The notes beneath the pieces were generated by a model. It made no database searches, was not told where the DNA came from, and saw only the letters and a program-made list of their open reading frames with translations. From assembly GCA_017502135.1 (NCBI GenBank), contig JAFVVP010000001.1, positions 156,255 to 220,254 of the forward strand: 64,000 bases of DNA. The letters are read 5' to 3'. A program made the position numbers and the translations under genes. Shown here piece after piece: positions 53,059-60,832 of this stretch; the stretch's first letter is position 1, and the number at the start of each line of letters is the position of its first letter. The DNA comes from Clostridia bacterium. Lineage in GTDB: Bacteria; Bacillota; Clostridia; Oscillospirales; CAG-272.

Positions 53059-54140
53059 TTCGTCATACCTCCATTCACTTCTTTGATTCTCTGAAGAACT
53101 TCTTCGGGAGAGGGGATCATACCGCCTGCGCGGTTACACAGAACGACGGGACGTGCGCACTCGGTAGCGAGGCGTACGTCTTCGATCATCTGACCCATTG
53201 AGAGTTCTACGGAGACGAACGTGTTTACGTGCTCGGCGGCTTTCTTGAATGCCGCCTTCGGGAACGGCCACAGGGTGATCGGACGGATCATACCGACCTT
53301 GATGCCCTCGGCACGGGCGGCCATGATCGCATTCTTTGAAACGCGTGCGGCAACGCCGAAAGCGGCGATGCAGATCTCGGCATCCTCCATCATGAACTCT
53401 TCGTACATGACTTCGTTTTCCTCAATGGTGCGATAGCGCTCGTAGCGCTCAAAGTTCGTTCTTTCCAGATCCTCGGGAACGAGGTAGAGAGAGTTTACGA
53501 TATTGTGGGGGCGTTTACAGTCAGTACCCGTTACAGCCCAGGATTTGTCGTAGGTTTTCACCTCGGGTGCTTCGAGGGACACGGGCTCCATCATCTGACC
53601 CATCGTACCGTCTGCCAAAATCATGCTGGTCATGCGGTACTTGTCGGCCAGATCAAAGCCGTGCATGGTGAGATCGGCCATCTCCTGCACGGAGGCGGGC
53701 GCAAGGACGATCATGCGGAAGTCTCCGTGTGCGGCGCCGCGCGTAGCCTGGAAATAGTCGGACTGAGAAGGCTGGATACCGCCGAGGCCGGGGCCGCCGC
53801 GCTCTACGTTTACGACGAGGGCGGGAAGATCACAGCCGGCGAGGTAGGAAAGCCCCTCTGCCTTCAGAGAGATTCCGGGGCTTGAGGACGAGGTCATGGT
53901 GCGGCGTCCGGTGGAGGCCACGCCCATTACCATGTTGATAGCGGCGATTTCACTCTCCGCCTGCAAAAACGTGCCGCCGATTTTGGGCATACGTTTTGCC
54001 ATGTATGCGGCGACTTCCGTCTGCGGCGTGATGGGATAACCGAAGTAGTGGCGGCAGCCTGCGAGAATAGCGGCTTCTGCGATCGCTTCGTTACCTTTCA
54101 TAAGAACTTTTTCTGCCATAGTTCCATACGGTCCGCTCAT
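53055..54140 (-). CDS. vorA: 2-Oxoacid:ferredoxin oxidoreductase, alpha subunit (VOR type)
   Basis: A 361-residue alpha subunit. GCRHYFGYPITPQTEVAAYM, FLQAESEIAAINMVMGVAS, TMTSSSSPGISLKAEGLSYL and NVERGGPGLGGIQPSQSDYF are the pattern of branched-chain (3-methyl-2-oxobutanoate) oxidoreductases rather than of 2-oxoglutarate (Kor) or pyruvate enzymes. It can oxidise branched 2-oxo acids to acyl-CoA or, with reduced ferredoxin, carboxylate acyl-CoA. ATG 54140 is used, with SD AGGAG about 11 bases upstream; ATG 54119 is possible. Substrate assignment is supported by the Val T-box and the adjacent ilvE. Confidence 0.9.
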   Translation of the reverse strand: MSGPYGTMAEKVLMKGNEAIAEAAILAGCRHYFGYPITPQTEVAAYMAKRMPKIGGTFLQAESEIAAINMVMGVASTGRRTMTSSSSPGISLKAEGLSYLAGCDLPALVVNVERGGPGLGGIQPSQSDYFQATRGAAHGDFRMIVLAPASVQEMADLTMHGFDLADKYRMTSMILADGTMGQMMEPVSLEAPEVKTYDKSWAVTGTDCKRPHNIVNSLYLVPEDLERTNFERYERYRTIEENEVMYEEFMMEDAEICIAAFGVAARVSKNAIMAARAEGIKVGMIRPITLWPFPKAAFKKAAEHVNTFVSVELSMGQMIEDVRLATECARPVVLCNRAGGMIPSPEEVLQRIKEVNGGMTK

Positions 54141-54176
54141 TGGCGGACATTCTCCTCTCGATATGAAATTCTGAAA

Positions 54177-54383
54177 TTATTTTTCGATGGTGATGATGCA
54201 GTCCGGGCACATGGTGGCGCAGAACGCACAGGCAATGCACTTTTCGGCATCGGTCATCTCTGCCGGATGGTATCCTTTTTTGTTGATCTTGTCTTTTGCG
54301 ATCACCAGAAGGTTTTTCGGACACGCGCCTACGCACAGTCCGCATCCCTTACAGAGATCGGTTTTGAAGGTCAGCTTTGCCAT
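54177..54383 (-). CDS. vorD: Ferredoxin-type delta subunit (two 4Fe-4S)
   Basis: A 68-residue 2[4Fe-4S] ferredoxin domain. The two cluster motifs are CKGCGLCVGACPKN and CIACAFCATMCPDC. It carries electrons between the oxidoreductase and external ferredoxin. It precedes the alpha gene by 36 bases in the D-A-B-C order typical of four-subunit enzymes. SD AAGGAGG precedes ATG 54383. Confidence 0.95.
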   Translation of the reverse strand: MAKLTFKTDLCKGCGLCVGACPKNLLVIAKDKINKKGYHPAEMTDAEKCIACAFCATMCPDCIITIEK

Positions 54384-54422
54384 ATGTTTTCCTCCTTGTT
54401 GGTTGTGAATTCTCTATGTTTC

Positions 54423-55091
54423 TTAGGTCCAGGTGTATTTTTTCTGGAGAGTAAGCGGAAAAAGATTGTCGATCCTTCGGGAAAGACCCTCTCGGAGATC
54501 CTCGCGTACGGTGGTCATTTTCACGGGAAGTCCCGTAAGGCGGGAGAGCTCCTCCATAAAGGGTACGGTTTGGAGCACGTCGTCGGCGGTGGTATCCCTG
54601 CCGACGTTCGAATTGTTTACGATCGCGGTGAAGGGAATCTTTCCTGCCGCCTCGACCTCGCGCATAACCTCGAAGGCTTCGGCGGGCGTTCTCGTGAGCG
54701 GTCGGTACGCGTTTACCACAAACAGCATCTCGTACGCATTTTCCTCGACGATCGCGGGGGCGTATCTGCCCAGCGCCAAGGCACCGCGATCATCCCCACC
54801 CACGTCCATGACGGCGTAGGTGGATCTGTCGTCGGTGATCGCGTAGATCTCACCCGGCAAGGCGGGCGTATCCACGTTCGAGTTGGCAAACTGCGAGGAG
54901 ATCAGCCGAATTCCTGCCTCGGCGAGGCGGTCGGCGCTGTCTTTCGTGCGGAAATAGGGATTGACGATGTCGAGATCGGCGATAGAGACGGGGAGCCCCG
55001 CTTTTCGCATCGCGATCGCGTAGTTTACGGCGATGTTCGTTTTGCCGGAGCCGTAATGTCCGGCGAACAGTGTAACTCGTTTAAATTTCAT
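54423..55091 (-). CDS. P-loop ATPase of the CobQ/MinD-like class in the Val operon
   Basis: A 222-residue SIMIBI-type nucleotide-binding protein. Walker A is GHYGSGKTNIAVNYA, with DLDIVNPYFRT as the switch-like block and a Walker B-like VMDVGGDDRG. The segment VVNAYRPLTRTP resembles MinD/CobB proteins. No transmembrane part. It starts two bases after the ligase stop and lacks its own SD, indicating coupling. The cargo or partner is not known; maturation or assembly of the Fe-S oxidoreductase is a guess. I am confident only of the fold. Confidence 0.75.
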   Translation of the reverse strand: MKFKRVTLFAGHYGSGKTNIAVNYAIAMRKAGLPVSIADLDIVNPYFRTKDSADRLAEAGIRLISSQFANSNVDTPALPGEIYAITDDRSTYAVMDVGGDDRGALALGRYAPAIVEENAYEMLFVVNAYRPLTRTPAEAFEVMREVEAAGKIPFTAIVNNSNVGRDTTADDVLQTVPFMEELSRLTGLPVKMTTVREDLREGLSRRIDNLFPLTLQKKYTWT

Positions 55092-55093
55092 AA

Positions 55094-57394
55094 TTACAGT
55101 TTCGAGCGAATGATCTTGCCGCTCGTGGTCTTGGGAAGTTCATCCTTGAACACCACGATACGGGGATACTTGTACGGCGCGGTGTGCGCTTTGACGTATT
55201 TCTGGATCTCTTTTTTGAGTTCCTCCGTGCCTTCGGTACCCTTCGTCAGAACGATGCTTGCCTTGACGACCTGACCGCGCACTTCATCCGGTTCGGCGGA
55301 GACGCCGCATTCCAGAACGTAGGGAAGCTCCATGATGACCGATTCGATCTCAAACGGTCCGATGCGGTAGCCGGAGGACTTGATAACATCGTCGATGCGG
55401 CTGACGTACCAGTAAAAGCCGTCCTCATCACGCCATGCGAGATCGCAGGTGTGGTAGTAGCCGTCGTGCCATACCTCGGCGGTCTTGTCGGGATCGTTGT
55501 AGTAGCCGGTGAAGAGTCCGGGCGGTACGCCGTCCGCCACGCGGATGCAGATCTCGCCGGTCTCACCGTCGCCGACGTCGTTGCCGTCCGCGTCAAGGAG
55601 ATGGATGTCGTAAATGGGGCAGGGCTTGCCCATCGAGCCGACCTTGTGACCGGAACCGGCAAGGTTGCCGAGAAGGCAAGTCGTCTCCGTCTGACCGAAA
55701 CCTTCCATAATTTGAAGGCCGGTGGCGGATTCAAACTGTTTGAATACCTCGGGGTTCAAAGCCTCGCCTGCGGTGGAGGCGTGCTCAAGGGAGGTGTAGT
55801 TGTACTTTGTCAGATCTTCTTTGATCAGCATGCGGTACATGGTGGGCGGTGCGCAGAACGTGGTGATGCTGTACTTCTCGAAGAGAGGCAGAATCTCGGC
55901 GGCGTCAAACCGATCGAAATCGTATACGAAGGTCGCACCCTCGCACAACCACTGTCCGTACAGTTTACCCCACATGGATTTTGCCCAGCCGGTATCGGAG
56001 ATTGTGAAGTGGAGTCCCTCGGGATTTACACAGTGCCAGTATTTTGCCGTGTGGAAATGTCCGAGCGGGTATTTGTGGTTATGTACCGCCATTTTCGGAT
56101 AGCCGGTCGTACCGGAGGTGAAGAACGCGAGAAGCGGATCGTCGCCGCCCGGTGCGTCTTCCGTGCGCTCGTAGTGGCTGGAGTAGAGCTTTGATTCTTC
56201 GTCAAAGGATCGCCAGCCGTCGCGCGTGCCGTTGACAATAATCTTATTAACGACGGAGGGACATTTAGCGGCTGCCAGATCGACCTGGTGCGCGACGTCA
56301 CCGTCCGCGGTACAGATGACTGTGGTAGCGCCGGAGTGTGAGAAGCGGTACTCGAGATCGTGCTCGAGGAGCTGATTGGAGCCGAGAATCGCCACCGCGC
56401 CGAGCTTATTAAGACCCAGCATCGCCATCCAGAACTGGTAATGGCGTTTGAGGATAAGCAGTACGCGATCGCCCTTCTTTACGCCGAGGGCTTTAAAATA
56501 GTTCGCACAGCGTGCGGATTCCTTTGCGATCTCGGAGAAGGTGAAGCGGTGCTCGAACGTCTTGTCGCCGGAGAGATAGTACATTGCGGTCTTGTCCGGC
56601 TTCGTTTTGCCGAGAGCGTCCACGATATCGAACGCGAAGTTGAAATTTTCCGTATTCTTGAACGCGATCGAGGTGGGCGAGCCGTTTTCGTCCTCGGTTA
56701 CGTCTATGAAGCGATTGTAAATACGATCGGCGCTCTGTTCGTCTACGCGCTTCGCCAGTTTTGCCGGTTCTTTGGCTGCGATGGAGAATTCGGGGATTTC
56801 CGCTCCGTCCGGATTCAGTACGATCGCATAGAAAAGGCAGTCCTCGCCGTCCACGGCGATCATGCCGTGCGGAATGGAGGAATCGTAGTAGATGCTGTCT
56901 CCCGCGTGGAGCGTCTCTTTATGTTCACCGATCTGAATGCGGAGCGTGCCCTTCAGAACGATGTCGCATTCCTGACCCTCGTGCGTGGTCATTTCGATGT
57001 CCTTGTGGGTAGCCTCCTCATCATATGCGAGGCGTACGTACAAAGGCTCGGCGATTCTGTTTTTGAAAGCGGAGGCAAGGTTGTAGTACACCATGCCGTG
57101 GGCTTCCTCGATCTGCTGGCCGCCGCCTTTGCGGGTGAGCGTATAGGTTTTGAGCGTCGGGCTCTTACCCTCGATAATATCGGTAACGTCCACGTTGAAA
57201 GCGAGCGCACAGCGGTAGATAAACGCAAACGTGAATTCGCTCTCGCCGTTCTCGCAGGCAATATATTCCGCCTCGGGGACGTTGGTTTTCTTTGCCATTT
57301 CGGCAGTGGTGAGACCTTCGATTTCTCTCAGATCGCGGATTCGCCCCGCCATCTCGAGGATCTTATAGTCCAGTCCTTTGATTCCCTGTTTCAT
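55094..57394 (-). CDS. XRE-cupin-acyl-CoA ligase fusion of the Val T-box operon
   Basis: A 766-residue three-part protein: XRE helix-turn-helix (about 16-72), cupin (about 110-192, with ligands H138, E142 and H176 in HEGQECDIVLKGT and SSIPHGMIA) and AMP-forming acyl-CoA ligase (about 240-766; P-loop FFTSGTTGYPKM at 424-434, EGFGQTET, YHTCDLAW, SSGYRIGPFEIESV, and the catalytic Lys in TTSGKIIRSKL). The ligase resembles the short/medium-chain clade. The gene opens the operon behind a Val (GTA) T-box, so isobutyrate is the predicted acid. The XRE and cupin may sense the acid or regulate; unproven. SD AAGGAG precedes ATG 57394. Confidence 0.85.
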   Translation of the reverse strand: MKQGIKGLDYKILEMAGRIRDLREIEGLTTAEMAKKTNVPEAEYIACENGESEFTFAFIYRCALAFNVDVTDIIEGKSPTLKTYTLTRKGGGQQIEEAHGMVYYNLASAFKNRIAEPLYVRLAYDEEATHKDIEMTTHEGQECDIVLKGTLRIQIGEHKETLHAGDSIYYDSSIPHGMIAVDGEDCLFYAIVLNPDGAEIPEFSIAAKEPAKLAKRVDEQSADRIYNRFIDVTEDENGSPTSIAFKNTENFNFAFDIVDALGKTKPDKTAMYYLSGDKTFEHRFTFSEIAKESARCANYFKALGVKKGDRVLLILKRHYQFWMAMLGLNKLGAVAILGSNQLLEHDLEYRFSHSGATTVICTADGDVAHQVDLAAAKCPSVVNKIIVNGTRDGWRSFDEESKLYSSHYERTEDAPGGDDPLLAFFTSGTTGYPKMAVHNHKYPLGHFHTAKYWHCVNPEGLHFTISDTGWAKSMWGKLYGQWLCEGATFVYDFDRFDAAEILPLFEKYSITTFCAPPTMYRMLIKEDLTKYNYTSLEHASTAGEALNPEVFKQFESATGLQIMEGFGQTETTCLLGNLAGSGHKVGSMGKPCPIYDIHLLDADGNDVGDGETGEICIRVADGVPPGLFTGYYNDPDKTAEVWHDGYYHTCDLAWRDEDGFYWYVSRIDDVIKSSGYRIGPFEIESVIMELPYVLECGVSAEPDEVRGQVVKASIVLTKGTEGTEELKKEIQKYVKAHTAPYKYPRIVVFKDELPKTTSGKIIRSKL

Positions 57395-57414
57395 GTGATC
57401 TCCTTAATTACCGG

Positions 57415-57692
57415 GACGAAAAAAGCCCGTCCCAAGATGTAATCCTTGAGACGAGCGAAAAATTCATTCACCCGCGGTACCACTCAAATTGCGCCGTAAA
57501 ACGGCACCACTCTTGGACTCTAACAAGTCCTATGCACTGACGCGGCAGTCACGTGGAAGTTCTACTTGCGGATTGCTTTCTTCTTCCCGGCTCAGAAGCT
57601 ACAAATACGGAGGCTGTCTGCCGTGGCTTGCACCAACCGCCACTTCTCTGTACAGACGAATCGACCGATCCTCTTCGTCATCGCTTTTCTTC
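57415..57692 (-). promoter_or_regulatory. T-box leader, specifier GTA (Val)
   Basis: On the minus strand: CAGAGAAG bulge and GGTTGGTGCAAGCC distal stem I (near 57650), specifier GTA at 57602-57600 (nine to seven bases before the conserved GAG, followed by G), T-box GAGTGGTACCGCGGG (57485-57471), and the terminator GCTCGTCTCAAG / CTTGGGACGGGC (57456-57425) with six T. It controls the entire operon down to ilvE. Confidence 0.92.
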
Positions 57693-57696
57693 AAGG

Positions 57697-57725
57697 ATTA
57701 TACCATATCCGGCGGTTTCTGTCAA
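57697..57725 (-). promoter_or_regulatory. Promoter of the Val T-box operon
   Basis: On the minus strand, TTGACA (57725-57720) and TATAAT (57702-57697), spacer 17: consensus. Between it and the stop of the next ligase (57791) I see no strong terminator. Confidence 0.88.
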
Positions 57726-57790
57726 TAGAAAACCGCGAAATTGGGGGATATTTTTTGAAAGGGGACGCCGTTTTTTTGAGGGCGTGCCGA

Positions 57791-60058
57791 TCAGAGTTTG
57801 TTTCTCTGGATCTTGCCGCTGATCGTTTTCGGCAACTCGTCGCGGAATACGACGATTCTCGGATATTTGTACGGCGCGGTCTGCTTTTTGACGTACTCCT
57901 GAATCTCTTTTTTGAGTTCGTCTGTCGGCACGGTGCCTTTCGTCAGAACGATGCTCGCTTTGACGATCTGACCACGCACCTCGTCGGGAGCGGCGGAGAC
58001 GCCGCACTCGAGAACGTAGGGCAACTCCATGATGACCGATTCGATCTCGAAGGGACCGATGCGGTAGCCGGAGGATTTGATGACGTCGTCTGCACGGCCG
58101 ACGTACCAGAGGAAGCCGTCCTCGTCGCGCCATGCGAGATCACGGGTGTGGTACATACCGTCGTGCCAGACCTCGGCCGTCTTTTCGGGGTCCTTGTAGT
58201 ATCCCTTGAAGAGACCGACGGGCAGCTTATCGCCGTTCGTGCGGATGACGATCTCGCCGTTTTCGCCGTCCGGTACGGGATTTCCGTCCGCATCGACCAG
58301 ATCGATGTCGTAAAGAGGCGTCGGCTTGCCCATGGAGCCGATCTTTGAGGAATCGCCCACGAGATTGGCGATGGAGAGGGTAGTCTCCGTCTGGCCGAAG
58401 CCTTCCATGATGCAAAGCCCCGTCTGCTCGTGGAACTGCTTGAACACCTCGGGGTTGAGTGCCTCACCGGCGGTCGTCGCATAGCGGATCGAGGAGAGAT
58501 CGTATTTTGAGATATCCTCTTTGATCAGCATGCGGTACATAGTCGGCGGTGCGCAGAACGTGGTGATGTTGTACTCTTTAAAGAGCGGCAGAATGTCCGC
58601 TGCGTTGAAACGGTCGAAATCGTAGGCGAAGACGCCCGCCTCACACATCCACTGACCGTACAGCTTGCCCCAGAGCGCCTTGCCCCAGCCGGTGTCGGAG
58701 ATCGTCAGGTGCAGTCCGCCCGGATGGATGTTGTGCCAATAGCGCGCGGTGATGTAGTGGCCGAGGGGATACTTGTACGAGTGCTCGGCGATCTTCGGAT
58801 AGCCGGTTGTGCCGGAGGTGAAGAACATGAGCATGGAATCGTCCCCCGCCGGTGCATCCTCGGTGCGTTCGAACTTGCCGGTGAAGAGCGGATATTCCAG
58901 ATCAAAATCGTGCCAGCCGTCACGCTTGCCGCCCACCATGATCTTCGTTTTGACGGAGGGGCACTGGAGGCACGCCTTATCTACCTCCGCTGAGGTATCG
59001 CCGTCAGCGGTGCAGAGGATGGCAGATACGCCCGCGGCGTCAAAGCGGTAGGTGAAATCGTGCTCGTGAAGCTGATTCGTTGCGGGGATGGCGATAGCGC
59101 CCAGCTTATGAAGACCGAGGATCGCAAACCAGAACTGATAATGCCGCTTCAATACGAGCATAACGCGGTCGCCGCGTTTGATGCCGAGGGAGGTGAAATA
59201 GTTGGCGCACTGAGAAGATGCGCGTTTCACGTCGGCGAACGTAAAGCGGCGCTCGACCTTGTTTTTGTCCAGATGGATCATAGCAAGCTCGTCGGGCTTC
59301 TGGCGGCCGAGCGTGTCGACGACGTCGAAAGCAAAATTGAACTTGTCTTCGTTTACAAAATCAATCGTTTTGAGAAGACCGTTTTTGTCCTCCGTCGTCT
59401 TTATGAAATCTTCGATGACCAGCTTTTCTGCTTTGGGCGCGGAGATGTAGCCGGGATGGATCACGTTGTCGGCGCTCGTCTCACCGCTCATGACCATGGC
59501 GAGGAATACGCATTCCTGACCGCCGATGGCGATCATGCCGTGCGGGGTGGAGGAGTTATAGAAAATGCTGTCGCCCTCGTTCAGAATCTCCACGTGCGAG
59601 CCGACCTGCACCTTCAGCTGACCCTTTAAAACGAGGTCGAATTCCTGTCCTGCGTGCTTTACGCAGTGGATGGGCGCGTTCTGCAGTGCTTCGGAATATT
59701 CGTAGCGCACCCAGTACGGCTCCGCCAGTTTATCGCGGAACATCGGTGCGAGATCCGCAATCTCGATGCCGTCTTCTTTGGCAGTCTTGGCGCCCTGGCC
59801 CTTACGCGTAACGGTGTAAGAGGAAAGGTTCGCACTGCGTCCCTCGAGAATATCGGTGATCTCAATATCGAAAATCTGTGCGCACTTATGTAAAAACGTA
59901 AAAGGGAAATCGGTCTCACCCGCCTCGTAGCGCATATAGTCCTCGGCGGAGACTTCTGCCTTTGTCGCCATCTCGGCTACGGTGAATCCTGCGATCTCGC
60001 GCATTTCTCTGATACGTGCGCCGATCTCTCCGAGTTTGTTCATGGTAGATGTCTGCAT
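57791..60058 (-). CDS. XRE-cupin-acyl-CoA ligase fusion under the Ile T-box
   Basis: A 755-residue paralogue of the 55094 protein with the same three parts: XRE (about 10-68), cupin (about 105-185; KHAGQEFDLVLKGQLKV and SSTPHGMIAIGG) and AMP ligase (FFTSGTTGYPKI, GFGQTETTLS, YHTRDLAWRD, SSGYRIGPFEIESV, ISGKIQRNKL). The two lie head to tail and arose by duplication. It has its own promoter and an Ile (ATC) T-box, so 2-methylbutyrate is the predicted acid. ATG 60058 with SD GGAGG five bases upstream is used; ATG 60043 is the alternative. It is the only gene of its unit. Confidence 0.85.
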   Translation of the reverse strand: MQTSTMNKLGEIGARIREMREIAGFTVAEMATKAEVSAEDYMRYEAGETDFPFTFLHKCAQIFDIEITDILEGRSANLSSYTVTRKGQGAKTAKEDGIEIADLAPMFRDKLAEPYWVRYEYSEALQNAPIHCVKHAGQEFDLVLKGQLKVQVGSHVEILNEGDSIFYNSSTPHGMIAIGGQECVFLAMVMSGETSADNVIHPGYISAPKAEKLVIEDFIKTTEDKNGLLKTIDFVNEDKFNFAFDVVDTLGRQKPDELAMIHLDKNKVERRFTFADVKRASSQCANYFTSLGIKRGDRVMLVLKRHYQFWFAILGLHKLGAIAIPATNQLHEHDFTYRFDAAGVSAILCTADGDTSAEVDKACLQCPSVKTKIMVGGKRDGWHDFDLEYPLFTGKFERTEDAPAGDDSMLMFFTSGTTGYPKIAEHSYKYPLGHYITARYWHNIHPGGLHLTISDTGWGKALWGKLYGQWMCEAGVFAYDFDRFNAADILPLFKEYNITTFCAPPTMYRMLIKEDISKYDLSSIRYATTAGEALNPEVFKQFHEQTGLCIMEGFGQTETTLSIANLVGDSSKIGSMGKPTPLYDIDLVDADGNPVPDGENGEIVIRTNGDKLPVGLFKGYYKDPEKTAEVWHDGMYHTRDLAWRDEDGFLWYVGRADDVIKSSGYRIGPFEIESVIMELPYVLECGVSAAPDEVRGQIVKASIVLTKGTVPTDELKKEIQEYVKKQTAPYKYPRIVVFRDELPKTISGKIQRNKL

Positions 60059-60094
60059 AACAGCCTCCTGAAAATCCGATATGTAAATCGGGAA

Positions 60095-60376
60095 TAAAAA
60101 AATCCGTCTCAAAGAATTTCTTTGAGACGGATCTGTAAAAACAATATCCGCGGTACCACTCAAATTGCACCGATATCGATGCCTCTCTCGGACTCCATCA
60201 AGTCCTATGCACTGACGTAGCATGCACGGGAAACTCTACTTGCGATTTGCGTTCGTGTTTCCGGCTCGGAAGGGATAAGCGTTTGAAAAGCGCACCGTCG
60301 GTTTTCACCAACCACCGACTCTCTGTGGGGAACTCTTTTCCGCCGTCTTCGTCACAGCCTGTTATTCGGTTGTTAA
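60095..60376 (-). promoter_or_regulatory. T-box leader, specifier ATC (Ile)
   Basis: On the minus strand: AGAGAG bulge and GGTTGGTGAAAACC distal stem I (near 60320), specifier ATC at 60276-60274 (nine to seven bases before the conserved GAG), T-box GAGTGGTACCGCGG (60161-60148), and a very stable terminator ATCCGTCTCAAAG / CTTTGAGACGGAT (60132-60102) with seven T. The base after the specifier is C, not the usual purine seen in the other three leaders. Confidence 0.88.
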
Positions 60377-60381
60377 TAGTG

Positions 60382-60410
60382 ATTATATCACTCACTCGAC
60401 GGCGTGTCAA
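60382..60410 (-). promoter_or_regulatory. Promoter of the Ile T-box unit
   Basis: On the minus strand, TTGACA (60410-60405) and TATAAT (60387-60382), spacer 17. The -35 hexamer overlaps the TGA stop of the 60407 gene. Confidence 0.9.
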
Positions 60411-60724
60411 TAGGTTTTGGGAAATTTGTTGTGTTTTTTTGCATCGCGCGCTTGCCCGGAGAAGCGTGCACGCTTGTTTTCGGCGGCACGCCGCGCGACG
60501 CGGCAAAGAACTGCGTAAACGAGCGCACAGATCACGTACAGTACGGCGAAAAGCGCGACCTGCAGGCGGGGCGGTTTTTCTGTAAAATGGAGTATCAGCG
60601 CCATGACGGCGGCGGGAACGGTGCGGGCGGGTGCGGCGTAATCCCCAAGGCAGAAAAGTGCTGCCGAGATAAGAATACAAAGCCCCCAGAGCAGAGGCAT
60701 CAGATCGAGCATAGCGATGTGCAT
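60407..60724 (-). CDS. Small membrane protein of unknown function
   Basis: A 105-residue protein with about three hydrophobic segments (LLWGLCILISAALFCL, TVPAAVMALILHF and VALFAVLYVICALVYAVL) and a short basic C-terminal tail rich in Arg/Lys. I do not recognise a family. ATG 60724 is eight bases after SD GAGGAG. A TTGCAT / CATACT promoter with an 18-base spacer lies upstream. Its 3' end overlaps the promoter of the Ile T-box unit. Confidence 0.5.
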   Translation of the reverse strand: MHIAMLDLMPLLWGLCILISAALFCLGDYAAPARTVPAAVMALILHFTEKPPRLQVALFAVLYVICALVYAVLCRVARRAAENKRARFSGQARDAKKHNKFPKTY

Positions 60725-60832
60725 AGGCGGTCTCCTCAAACGTGTTATGTTTTTAGAGTATGCGCCGCTTATGTAAAAATATGCAATAGATAAAAACTGT
60801 CCGCACTTCAAAAGAAATACGGACGGAAGTTT

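Noticed and set aside
53055-54383. 2-Oxoglutarate oxidoreductase (Kor) from the D-A-B-C gene order
   Set aside because: The alpha-subunit segment with SSSSPGISLKAEG and the Val T-box and ilvE neighbours fit the branched-chain (VOR) type better; biochemical proof is lacking.
50687-60058. VOR, ilvE and the ligases as a Stickland-type amino-acid degradation pathway
   Set aside because: The T-box leaders turn the genes on when the amino acids are scarce, and the ligases are AMP-forming, which favours acid activation. Degradation is not excluded by enzyme chemistry alone.
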